Below are positions 12,382 to 22,868 of a stretch of DNA of 64,000 nucleotides, one piece after another. Below the pieces are notes generated by a model, which was not told the DNA's origin, made no database searches, and saw only the letters and a program-made list of their open reading frames with translations. Origin of the DNA: Pholiota molesta (taxonomy: Eukaryota; Basidiomycota; Agaricomycetes; Agaricales; Strophariaceae). Numbering within the stretch: the first letter of the stretch is position 1; each line of letters opens with the position of its first letter. The stretch is taken from assembly GCA_014925825.1 (NCBI GenBank), contig JACGCK010000003.1, positions 434,001-498,000 on the forward strand, in the 5' to 3' direction. The position numbers and the translations under genes are program-made.

Positions 12382-13075
12382 ATGTCTGATGATGGATTTG
12401 GTGGGGGCCGTGATGGCGCAGATGACTACGACTACGAGTCAGGCCCAGGGTGCGTTTCTGGAAATATATTCACATTTGCGCTTTTTATTGAGAAATCATA
12501 TAGATATGGCGATGGCGCATTTGTGTGTACATTCTTCTATATCCTGGCTATGCATACTTAGTATGCGCTCAACTTTGTCAGGATGATAACTACGACCTTC
12601 TCGCGAATGAGGGACAAGAGGGTGAAGGTGGTGAAGGCGTAGGCGAGGATGGCATGCCACTGAATGGCGAAGTCAGTCATGAAGGTGTAAACGGAATCGA
12701 AGGGGATCAGGACATGGTCAACGGCGAAGAACCTGCTACAGGGCTGGTATTACTGGTGAACGACAACCGAACAAAGAACGCATAACGACACCGTATCTGA
12801 CGAAGTACGAGAGAGCGCGAATATTGGGAACGAGGGCTTTGCAAATTAGGTACGTCTATCGTTTGTCATTGTCCTGTCCTCCTCTTGAGCTTTATTCTTA
12901 TATTCTCTTCTTAAGCATGAACGCTCCCGTCCTCGTACCACTAGACGGCGAAACAGACGCTCTCCAAATCGCGATCAAAGAGCTCTCTCAAAGAAAAATT
13001 CCACTGATCATCCGACGATACCTGCCTGATGGTAGTTTCGAGGACTGGAGCGTCTCCGAGCTCATCACGGATTGA
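12382..13075 (+). CDS. RPB6: RNA polymerases I, II and III shared subunit RPABC2 (Rpb6)
   Basis: Small shared subunit needed for assembly of all three nuclear RNA polymerases. The N-terminus is acidic and variable ([20 protein letters not shown], then a Glu/Gly-rich stretch). The C-terminal half carries the invariant block [24 protein letters not shown] followed by the exon starting [19 protein letters not shown] and ending in [12 protein letters not shown], which is diagnostic. The intron before MNAPV begins at the GTACGT near 12850 and ends near 12915. The frame changes just before RITTPY, near 12774-12777, and one missing base repairs it. The first splice junction (after about 12449) does not give a clean phase either, so the exon structure of the acidic part is uncertain. 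Confidence 0.93.
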
Positions 13076-13417
13076 AATACCTCATACTTCTTTAGCTTTC
13101 CCGGTATATGTATATTAATGTATTCGCTGCTTGTCCGACTTCGTCTTGGCAATGTTTAATCCTTACTGATTGTGGTTGGGGTCGCGCCTCACTTCACCTG
13201 CTTGTGTTTAAACATAGGATTTGGCATTTTCTCAACCTGAAGACCTCAATTTGGACTAGGCAACATTTGATGAACCAATATCATCATTCTGTCTACCCCT
13301 ACGATCAGAATCTGAAGCAGGTCAACGACTCTCTTCCGTACTCTATATGAACATTTGAGAAATTCGCCCAAGCTCTCTTCCTCGGCGATACTTTTTGATA
13401 TCGACATTACTGGTGTC
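13076..13417. other. Intergenic stretch between convergent genes
   Basis: About 340 bases holding the 3' ends of RPB6 (plus) and the fructosamine-kinase gene (minus). An 80-codon ORF on the plus strand shows no family features. Confidence 0.4.
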
Positions 13418-14596
13418 TAGAGCTCAGGCAACGACCCAATGAGTTTGTCCATCTTTCTCTCCGCGCTTCCTGCATAATGTCCCTGGATATTCTATCTGGT
13501 CAATTCGCTCTTGCCACAATATTTTCCCACTCACCCCGAAGATCAAAGTATGGTTCATGTAATGAAACAATTCATACAAATCCATTCTGAGCTCGTATTG
13601 CTCAACAGGTTCTGTTTTCGGCATGTGTTCATGGTAGGTCTTGAAGAAGGAGTCGGGGAAGCCTCCGAATATCCTAGCAATTGAAAGGCTAAAGTAATGG
13701 TCCAGCAAGATTACATGACGCCTCAGCACAAATATGAATGCTCACTCGACTTCGTTGTGGCCATAATACGAGGCAGGATCAAATATCACTGGTTGGCCAG
13801 TGGCTTTGTCTACTCCTGCATTCCCGCTCTGAAAGATGTGGGGGTGAGGTATGAGAATGTTGATGTTTAGAAAATTTCAAGCCTCATACCCACAAATCAC
13901 CATGCAATATAACCGGCTTCACATTGAGACTTCCTGGGATGCAACATTTCCCGTGAGGGGATGGATATGTTGAACGACAGACGACAGAGTCACTCACTCA
14001 ATAATTTAGGTATTACCCTTGCTCGGATATTAAGCCTGCAAAGCACTCAATAGTAGGCATAACGCTTACTCTTTTTGAATTACTTTGCCTTTGGTGCACA
14101 AAGCCTGATATCGCCCTTTCTGCTCCAATTGGCTGAGCAAGTCTCCTATCATTGACGCATAACATTCATCCCAACATTCAAACCACCCGTTTTTCAACCT
14201 TGTAGGACCGCAATAAGTTGGTACCTCGAATCCAAAGCCACGTCCAGATGGGTTTGCTTTGGCGTGCAATTCCGTGGCCATTCGTTTCGCCAGAATATCG
14301 GCAGCGCGGTACGAAAGAGAGCCAATGTCTTTATATTGGGAGATAAAGAAAGGAGCGCCAGAGTCTAGCGTGCCTACAGATATAAGCCGGGGAACTAAGG
14401 ATGGCGCAGCCTCATCCAAAGCCTTGAGTGATTCTGCTTCGCCGATGAATTGTGCTTCATCGCTGGATGAACCGATTTTCGCATAGTAGATGGAACCTGA
14501 AGAGGACTGGATTCGCGGTAGAGACCCGGAGAATGATACATCTGGTTCTATCGATTGTAGTTTCTCAAGGAGGGCCTGAGGGATACGGGAAGCCAT
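13418..14596 (-). CDS. Fructosamine-3-kinase / ketosamine kinase family protein
   Basis: Predicted ATP-dependent kinase of the fructosamine kinase family, which phosphorylates sugar adducts on protein lysines so that they fall off. The protein starts MASRIPQALLEKLQS. It has the N-lobe strand with IYYAKIG, the GEAESLKALDEAAP helix, SQYKDIGSL hinge, and the conserved GPTRLKNGWFECWDECYA. Then come the catalytic VILHGDLWSGNAG and metal-binding FDPASYYGHNEVELSIARIFGG motifs, and DLYELFHYMNHTLIFGG-like helices near the C-terminus. All catalytic residues I would expect (HGDLW...N, D of FDP) are present. Several introns interrupt the second half. I chose the internal ATG at 14596 because homologues start directly at this helix. 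The last exon's junction is ambiguous, so the C-terminal ~15 residues may differ. Confidence 0.9.
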
Positions 14597-15076
14597 GGTT
14601 AGGGGCAGCGCACCAATTTCCAATTTGGGCAAACGGACCAAACATGACCGAAGCAACCGATTTTGACTAAACACCCGGCGGCGGACGGTGTCTCAGGTGG
14701 AAAAGGGAGGATGCTCCTGGGTCCAAAAACGCACCACAGGCATTCTAGATGACCCTGCCAAATTCTCAAGTCGACCTGATGTACATAACACTGAAGCAAA
14801 CCCTTTCTCCGAAGGATCCCGGGAACTGGGGCCGGACGCCTGCGAACGGCAGCTGCGGCAATGCGTGGATCCATGCATGAACTCAACTGCCACCATATGT
14901 CGAATGCCAATTCACGGATTCTCCATGATGCGTCGGATTCTGGCATGACGTGCTCAGTTATCATATGCGATTCAAAGCAGTGACTAATCCTCAACTAATC
15001 CTGGAGAACCATGATAAATGTGCTTTTGAGTTGCACACCGACCTAGAACCCGACTTGCACTTTGACCTACGCCGAT
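14597..15076. promoter_or_regulatory. Divergent intergenic region between kinase-like and oxidoreductase genes
   Basis: About 480 bases separating two divergent starts, so it should contain both promoters. Overlapping short ORFs on both strands are unconvincing. No clear binding-site repeats were noticed. Confidence 0.4.
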
Positions 15077-16729
15077 ATGTCTGATTTATTTGGCCCTCCT
15101 TATCGAAACATCGGCGTCCCAAATGCCTACGAATACTTCCCTTTGAACAAACCCGACATTGGATCTGTCGCAGAGGAGGTACGCATACACCGACACGATT
15201 GTCCAAATCTATGTTCGCAATCTTACTTTGGTATCCAATCCTTAGACTGAAAAAACACCTATCTTATTCAAATCTTTGACCATTAAGAATGTAGTATTCA
15301 AGAACAGAATTTTTGCGGTAAGTGTTTATCAATCATGGCAACATAATTTTCGCGTGTCCTAAATCACACTTGCAGTCGCCGATGTGCCAATACAGCTCAG
15401 ATAACGGTCATGCCACAGATTGGCTTTGGTTCACTTGGGTGTAAGCAAAGAAATATATGATACATCTATAATAGTCTCTAAATTATCTACGTCAGGGATT
15501 TGCAACACGCGGTTTAGGAGCTATTTGCGTGGAAGCAACAGCAGTTGTCCCAGAAGGCCGTATTTCTCCTGAAGACGCCGTATGTCTATAAATTCATACG
15601 CCGCCACCTTTATTCAATCGTTAATATGCACAACAGGGCCTTTGGACAGACACTCAGATCGCACCTCTGAAAAGAATCGTGACTTCTCCCATGCCCATGG
15701 AACGAAAATAGGCATACAGCTATCGCACGCCGGCCGCAAAGCTTCAACGCACGCGCCATGGGTGCAAAGCGCATGGGAAGGGGAGCACCTCACGTTGCGA
15801 CAGAGGCTGAGAACGGTTGGCCAAACGATGGTGAGCTCCAGATATCCAAAACGGTATGATTCGTGCTGATTGCGGTATGTAGTATATGGGCCTAGTGACG
15901 TCCCCTTTTCTGAGACATATCCAAAGCCGAAGGCTTTGACTGAACAGGGGCTGCTGGATATCGAAAACGCTTTCGTTGCAGCCATCGAGAGGTGCAAAGC
16001 AATAGGCTGTAAGTTTTGCACTTTTGATGCTGTATATGTCGAATCATCCTTTTTCTCGCATTTCAGTTGATTTCATCGAACTCCATGGCGCCCACGGCTA
16101 CCTACTACACTCCTTCGTCTCGCCCCTATCTAACACTCGCACTGATCAATGGGGTGGCCAAAGCTTGGACAACCGTATGCGTTTCTTCCTCCGCCTTACC
16201 AAACGCTGCCGTGAGGCTTGGGCAGATAAACCTCTATTCGTGAGGATTAGCGCCACAGATTGGGCTGAAGGCCCAGAGAAAGATGAACAAGGAATCTGGA
16301 AACAATGGGGCATCGAACAGAGCATGATCTTAGTCGGAAAGCTCAAGGAGATAGGCGTAGACCTGATTGACTGCAGCAGTGGTGGAAACTGGGTCAACCA
16401 AAAGATCACAGTAGGCCCTGGATATCAGGTAATTTGAGTTTCTCTCCGTATATACCTCGTCATATTCTGATCGCTATCATCGTCTTCCCAAGGTCCCGTT
16501 CGCCGAAGAGCTCAAGAAAGCATATCCCGACCTTCCTATTGGCTCAGTCGGCCTCATTACCGAATCCCATCAAGCAGAGTCCATTCTGGAGAAAGGGCAG
16601 GCTGATGTGGTGTTCCTTGCCCGCGAAATCATGCGTGACCCGCATTGGGCGATACGGGCTGCGAAGGAATTGGGTGTGAAGGCTAAACCTGCCAACCAAT
16701 ATGAAAGAGCATGGCCGAGTCATCTTTGA
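15077..16729 (+). CDS. NADH:flavin oxidoreductase, old yellow enzyme (YqjM-like)
   Basis: FMN-dependent ene-reductase with a TIM-barrel fold. Starts MSDLFGPPYRNIGVPNA. It shows the family's SPMCQYSSDNG segment (flavin-tuning Cys), HGTKIGIQLSHAGRK (substrate-binding His region), the ENGWPND..YGPSDVPFS insert, the HGAHGYLLHSFVSPL strand, NTRTDQWGGQSLDNRMRF, and the C-terminal phosphate-binding VGLITESHQAE and ADVVFLAREIMRDPHW. The Cys of SPMC and the GRK Arg point to the YqjM/thermophilic-like class. Many short introns are present, for example 15179-15245 and one ending just before FDFIELHGAHG. One frame break in the G run near 15777-15783 is repaired by one missing base. Substrate cannot be told; possible roles are oxidative-stress response or detoxification of alkenes. 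Confidence 0.92.
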
Positions 16730-16942
16730 TCTTATGATATCTGATTTATGTATGGTCGAATATATGGGTACGTATCAGACGGAGTAGAAAGTATATATGA
16801 TAGGCCGAAATTATCAGGGCCTTGGTGGTCACAGGAAACAATATACTTTGAATCATCAGAAGCGCAAAATCTGCAATTTTCACCAAGACATGTACATTCT
16901 TATCTGCAGTGTATTGAAACCATTCGGAAGTAAAGGAATTTG

Positions 16943-18184
16943 TCAATGCAGATATGTAGGAAGGATCTCTTGGACAGTGTGGAGGGGCTTGTCTGTGAAT
17001 TTAGACAGAATATCTTGGAGTGTGAGATGGTTGGCAGGTAATTGAAGGCTGACTATATTGTCAGATTTTAACTGCTCGACCTGAGATACATATGTGAGGA
17101 CTTGGCTATGAAATCATGAATGAGTGGCACAGAGTATCCTACCTGGGCGCGGGTTACAGTGAACAGATTAACTGGAAGCTTTTCCAATATGGCTCCTTGT
17201 ATGGTGCCTACTGCAAAAGGAAGAGAAATTATCAATCGTTTGCGATTGGTGACTTCCAACATGATTTGCATCAATTGGCGGTAGGTGAAGACTAGTCCAG
17301 TATTGGAATCACTCTGTAAGATATCTCCAGACATTCGTAGAGAAGGTACCTTGAGGACCACCAGCTTCGATGATCTTCCCTGCCACCAGTTCTCGGACAG
17401 TTGTATCGTTCCTTGAGATCAATTCGACCAGACTCGCAAGATCGCCGACGTACACAGGTTGAAAGCGCGATTTTCCGCCTCCAAAAACAGGCAGAAAGGG
17501 CATGATCCTAGAAAGTTTAGCAAAACGCTGTAAAGATATCCAAGAAGCAGAAAATCCTCCAAAGTAAATCTCCGGAAATCAGTTAACAGGCAGGTAATAA
17601 TTCGTACATTAAAAAAGTCATCCTCTGGGCCGAAGACAAGACTTGGGCGGACTATTGTCGCCCAAGGATCTATATTTAAGACCGAATGCTCTGCTAATCC
17701 CTTGGTTTTGTAGTAAGGAATCTTACTACCAGGATCAGCGCCAATGGCACTGAAGTGAACAAGTTTAGCGCCGACATTCCTTGCCACAGTCGCAACATTT
17801 TCAGCGCCTTTCACTTGGATCCTTTCAAAGTCTTGTGGAGAGCCGTGCATAAGTCCAACCATTGAAACGACCATGTTCGCATCCTGAAAAGCCTCTTCGA
17901 GTGTCGATTTGCTAGTTATGTCGACAGGGACGGCAGGGAGCAAACGGTGCTTTGGAACAGCCGGGTCTGCTTGCATGCCTTCCCAAAGCTTCCAAGGATG
18001 GCGAGAAGACAGTTGAACTTTGTTCATCGAATGAGTCGAGCTGGCGATGGCTTTGCCGATGTGACGGCCTAGGATTCAAACCAGCACGAGACATGAATGA
18101 AAGAAGAAGCAAGTGTAGCGATGCAGAGGCCGAAGCTTTTACCTATGAAGCCTGCGCCGCAAATCACGACTTTGGAGAAGCCAT
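16943..18184 (-). CDS. COQ11: Atypical SDR of NDUFA9/COQ11 type, probably mitochondrial
   Basis: NAD(P)-binding Rossmann protein: the N-terminal VVICGAGFIGRHIGKA fingerprint is split by an intron (about 18070-18149). It is followed by VVSMVGLMHGSPQDFERIQVKGAENVA, then LVHFSAIGADPGSKIPYYKTKG with the YxxxK pair, VRPSLVFGPEDDFFN and VYVGDLASLVE. The C-terminal RAQVEQLKSDNIVSLQ and VQEILPTYLH match the complex-I-39-kDa-like family. Yeast Coq11 (coenzyme Q synthome) and complex I NDUFA9 are both relatives; the short N-terminus and the GLMHGSPQDF segment made me prefer Coq11. The stop after PTYLH is at 16943. A missing base near 18170-18175 separates the ATG (MASPK) from the Rossmann motif. Mitochondrial targeting is expected from the family but is not obvious in the short N-terminus. 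Confidence 0.78.
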
Positions 18185-18562
18185 GAGAGATCTGAGAGGC
18201 AGTGATACAAAGTGGGCAATAGCGAGTTCAACTAAGAGTATAGAGGCAAATCGTGGTTGACGTTCAAGAAGATTTCTGACGTCACGGAGGTTGTTTGTCA
18301 CTAAAACCCGATTTAATATTATCACTCGCGAAGACACACATATTTTGAGGCCTGATATTGTGATAGAGTAGTCAGCGATTGAGCACATGGAATAGTGCAC
18401 AATCTTAAACGTTTAACTGACGTTACGAACTCGAATAGATACAGGAATAAGTATCTTCGACTATTCTATAGATTTCGTGAAGTGGACTGAGGAGACTGCG
18501 AAATATGCTTTTGAAATGATCCGGACCATCAAGCAGGGGGTCAGCTTTCGAAAGTCTCTGCA
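18185..18562. other. Intergenic stretch between COQ11-like start and BDP1 end
   Basis: About 380 bases, probably the promoter of the COQ11-like gene and the 3' UTR of BDP1, both on the minus strand. Nothing else recognised. Confidence 0.4.
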
Positions 18563-20524
18563 TCACCAATATAACAACGCCACTCTCAGCAGCGTTGCGA
18601 CTTCTACTACGACTGCGTTTCTTACTTTTGGAGAAGTCTCAGCGGGCGCCGTGGAAGAGGTGTCTGCGTTTGCTGCAGGTGGCGGTGGGATTGGCGCCGG
18701 AGTGCGAATTTCAGGAACCGGCCCGAAAAGTCCTTTCCAGTCATTCGAGACAGCGTCTTCATATCTAATTCGGAAAATGATTGAACTGGGTTTGAATGAA
18801 GATGGAGATGATGATAGACTCACCGACTGGAATACTGTTATCAAGACAGTGATTTATTCTTGCGGGATTCCGTTTGTCTTCGACCTTGAATTTGTTCTTG
18901 CAGGATTTTCGATCTCGACCAGGGAGGACGTACGCAATGAGTTCGTAGTTTTCGCCGTATTGAGCCAAAGCCTGCAGGAGAATCGAGATGAGAAGGATTG
19001 AATTACAATTGTATATAAGAATAAGGCAGCTTACATCGTAGAAGAGCTCCGTCTCCTCTGCACTCCATCTTGAACCACGATACCGTTTTCCATACGTGCC
19101 AGAATTAACAAATTTCGTCTGGTCTGATTCGACGACGTGAGTATAATTCTCAGTTCCGTCGTTTTCCGCACGATCCACAACGAGCGATTCTTCATCGATT
19201 ATAGTCTCGCCATTAGGGCCGATGCGAACTTGAACATTGTATCGGCTTGTAGTCAAATCCTGAGTGTAATCGAACCACTGCCAGTGTCGTCGACTATTGC
19301 CGTAGAGGTAGAAGGCCCTGCTTCACTTGGTTCGGCTTGAGTTTCGTTACGAGGTCCATTTTCCTCATCTTCCAGTTCCTCTTCTCTTCCGTATTTTTTC
19401 GCTTCCATAATTTGCTTCATACGGGCCCTCTTTTCTCGATTTTTGATCTTCCATGCAGCATGGTTGCTCAGAATTTCAGCAGCTTTACGGCTGACGCGCC
19501 CTTGTCCAGTATCCTCACACAGCGCGGCCATCGTAACCGTTGTAGGATCGAGCTCTTCTCCAGGATCGGCGTCTGGATCGTAGGGAGGAGCAGAGGGTGC
19601 GCGTTTGCGCGGTTTAGGCGTACCACTTGATGCCCGACTTGAAGCTCGCGAATGCGCCTTCTTGGGAGGTCCCTCCTGCGTATTTTCGATGTCCTCTGCA
19701 TCTTCTGCTGGCGTGCCTTTGCGCCTTTTGGGTTTCTTGGTAGTACCTTCTTGGGCTTTTCGTTTCCGTGTGGTATCTTTTACGGCAGCCGGTCCTTGTT
19801 CTCCGGGTATTGAAGAGATAGAATTGGAATTGGTCAAAGCACCTTGGGGTCGCGTCGATTCGGAAGACGAAATCGGACCTGCGGTAGCAGTTACAACGAC
19901 TTGCGTGATGCTGCTTGTGCTTGACACAGGCATCGTTGCCGAAGGTTGAATAGGGCCTGCCTTTTGAACGACATTCTCCGAAACCAACGTTGCGGAAGAT
20001 GAGGCATTCTGGTCGTAAGAACTCTGTAGAGTCGGTGCAAATGATTGTCGGGGCGGAGGTTTAGAGCTCGTTGGTGTCGCTATGACAGTCGGCACAGCAC
20101 TACGAGAGCGCACGATATTTGTGGAGGATCCAACGATAGGCGGCACACTAGGGTTACGGGATGGGATGGCTTGGGATCTGACATCCTTCTCCTGTTGCAC
20201 TGTTGCGTCTGACAAGGCGGATATGGGTCGCTGCTCTTCTACTGTTCCATGTTGATCCTGAATTGGAATTGGTGGAATAACGGCTGAAGAAGAGGAAGGC
20301 AGGGAAGGTGCTGGAAAGTCGGCGCCAGGCAAGACATAGCTTCCTGAGGATGCACGAAATTGCTCAACAGCGACAGATGGTTGGCGAGACGCAGTAGGTA
20401 CAATCCGACTTCGGGATTTTGCGACTGGTCTGAAGACAGTGCTCCCCTTTTCTGTAAATTTTGGTGAGATCTAGAAAATTGGCAGTGCAGGCAAAGAAAG
20501 GGACTCACGAACACGGCTAGTCAT
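18563..20524 (-). CDS. BDP1: TFIIIB subunit B'' (Bdp1)
   Basis: Component of TFIIIB that locks TBP/Brf1 on RNA polymerase III promoters. The N-terminal half (start MTSRVR, then ISPKFTEKGSTVFRPV) is Ser/Pro-rich with basic Arg/Lys/Pro stretches. The conserved core follows: DPDADPGEELDPTTVTMAAL, the acidic/basic linker, then an extended SANT domain starting GSRWSAEETELFYD. It continues across an intron as ALAQYGENYELIAYVLPG, RDRKSCKNKFKVEDKRNPAR. After another intron come the conserved MKTLSRMTGKDFSGP and a Pro-rich tail. The SANT block is diagnostic. No frame break is needed. The first intron follows the sixth codon. The exact C-terminal exon end is taken from the open frame. It shares a short divergent promoter region with the next plus-strand gene. 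Confidence 0.93.
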
Positions 20525-20756
20525 AAGGATTTATGCTAGCTATGGATAAATTATAGAGCTTATTGTAAGTATTCGTCTGGACTCCAGGTGCATTAATAGA
20601 GGAGGCAATCGTTGACTCAAGACGAAGGACAGGCGGCTGTGCCAGTGCTTGGCCTTGATTACGGTGCGACAAATAACGCGCAACACCGCCTTTAGACCGT
20701 CATGATGCCACTCAATCCGCCACTACATTCTCCAGATCAACACCCATCACCTCCTC

Positions 20757-22713
20757 ATGCAGAATGCGAACGACATCAAGAATGAGCCCGCGCTACCCAT
20801 AGGAGATACACCTTTTTGGGAAGAAGACACTTCAGAGGATGAGGAGGGAAAGCAGCTGAAGAGTGTACCGGAGAGGTGAGTTTGACATCATATCTTATCT
20901 CCACTGTAAGGGTATCAATATTTTGCAGCTATGTTCTGTTGAGGTCTCTGAAGCAATGTAAGTTGCATCTGGCCCTCTACTGTTCTCAATATAATTCTTC
21001 CTAGCCCGCGACAGATGGCTCTACCATACATTTCCCAAGTTTTCTACCAAAACGCGCGGAAACAAGGCCCCTGAAATTACCCAACCCCACATACTATCCA
21101 AGCACGAGGCCGGTGCGATCTTGAAGTTGGACCGCATTTATTTCCAGACACCATTCTATATGAAGTGAACTATCTCGCTTCGCAAGTGCCAGCCCCGTCA
21201 TCAGCTCCTGTTCAAAATACGTCTAGTAATCCTTACTGGCAGTCGACGGTGGCGTATCGTCCCACATATTCATATACGCCATCCACTTCAGCGGCGCAAG
21301 CTCCCATAGCTCCTGCCCCTACTCCTAATCCTACACCTACACCGACTCCTGCCTCCGTACCTATTGCTCCCACACCTGCGCCTACGTCAACACCCTCACC
21401 CGCACCTACATTGCCTCCCGCACCTACACAGGTATCGACAACCGCTATCCCCGCTTCCACGCCTACAACGTCTGTAAATACCCCAAGCACAATCACAGCA
21501 GCCGCACCTGAATCTGAAAGAGTTCCTACTCCCTTAATTTCGTCCCTCACTCCCATTTCTGCTATCACACCAGGCCTCATCAGCCAGGTGAATGCCGCAG
21601 CTTCTGCCAATCCCACGCTGGCCCATCTCCTCCAGCTAGCCGCTGCTGGAGACGCTACACAGGACCAACTCAAGACACTTGGACTTCTGATTCAGTCTCT
21701 AGCAGCTCTGGAAAGTGCAACAACAGCAGCCTTAGCAGCTAAAAATACCCCTCAGCATCAGCAGCAACCGTACCAACCGAATTTTGACTACTATCAGAGG
21801 ACCGTGACACAAGTTCCTATAAAGCCATTTGATCTGGTCATCGAATTCAGGGAAACACCCGGAGATCGGTGGCTATTCCCCAGAGGTTCAGTTTATGCTG
21901 AACGAACGTCAGACGCAAGCACATCGATGAAGAATCCCGATGTAGTACTGACTACTAGCCTTTCAAATGATGGAAAGGTTTCCATACCGCTCACTGATCA
22001 ACTCGTCGAAGATTCAGTTGGCGGTAATAGCGGACTGTACAAGGCTTCGTTGCGGTTGAAAGAAGCGCCTTTACCAATATGGGATATGCTATTTCGATGG
22101 ATAGGTGGATCAGAGCAAAATGAAATCAATAAAAAGCATCTGGAAAACTTGGTATTTGGAACATTTCTTCCTGGACTTATTATTATCTCATACATTATAG
22201 GTTCAACCAAAGAGATTCTATCCAAGCCTGCGACTGCCACCAGGACCACTATTAACCCAAGTTCAAAATGTCATAGTCTTTTTTTCTCATTCTAATACAT
22301 TCTATACTAAACAATTCGCAAACAGGCATCTGGACCGTCTTATACCATGAAACTTCTACGGCACGGTCCAACTCCACAGTCTCGGGCTGCTCGTAATCGA
22401 AAGCCCTACGCAGGAAAGAAAACGGCGGCCCCCAAAACGGTTTCCGCCGATGGTGGAATAGTCAAAAAGCCTCGTGCATCCCAATCTAAACCAGTCCCCA
22501 CCCCAATCCAATGCGTATCCTGTAAGCAAACGGACGTACCGCTCATTTTAGGAGGGCGTAAGTTTTTTTATTCACTTTCATGCATTGCTGTTGTCCTGAT
22601 ATAGGAACTTTTTAGGATATTGTCGACCGTGTGTCGACGCCGGGAAAAACAATACAACTGTGTCGCAGAACCCAGACGCAACATCAGGAACATTAGCAGC
22701 ATCAACATCATAG
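20757..22713 (+). CDS. Pro/Thr-rich nuclear protein, SWC3-like, with C-terminal CxxC pairs
   Basis: The N-terminal ~100 residues contain FWEEDTSEDEEGKQLKSVPE, YVLLRSLKQSRDRWLYHTFPKFSTK and, after a probable missing base near 21083-21089, a CDLEVGPHLFPDTILYEV segment. This resembles the conserved region of SWR1-complex subunit Swc3, but I hold that loosely. Next is a strongly biased Pro/Thr/Ala linker (21290-21520, e.g. PTPNPTPTPTP). A globular region follows (IKPFDLVIEFRETPGDRWLFP, DVVLTTSLSNDGKV). Near the C-terminus CVSC and, after an intron, CRPC form a possible zinc-binding knuckle next to basic residues. If Swc3-like, it would act in H2A.Z deposition. The start could also be the ATG at 20702 if an unseen indel is present. 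Confidence 0.6.
21290..21520 (+). repeat. Pro/Thr/Ala low-complexity coding tract
   Basis: Imperfect repetition of CCTACxCC-like units encoding APTP/PTPTP/PAPT runs inside the SWC3-like gene. It is a disordered linker, prone to length change between strains. Confidence 0.7.
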
Positions 22714-22868
22714 AGCACATTCCTTCCATCGCTTCAGTTTGTATCAATAAACGGATTCCCCTGTAAATGTCCCATTGCGAGTCAGTGTAAATATTACATG
22801 CATACATCCAATATATTATACATAATTTACAATCCCGGCCACAATCCTCCTCTATCAATCAGCCTTTG

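Noticed and set aside
18060..18085. tRNA B-box-like sequence (minus strand GGTTTGAATCC)
   Set aside because: No matching A box or cloverleaf; it lies at the 3' end of the first intron of the COQ11-like gene, next to the acceptor.
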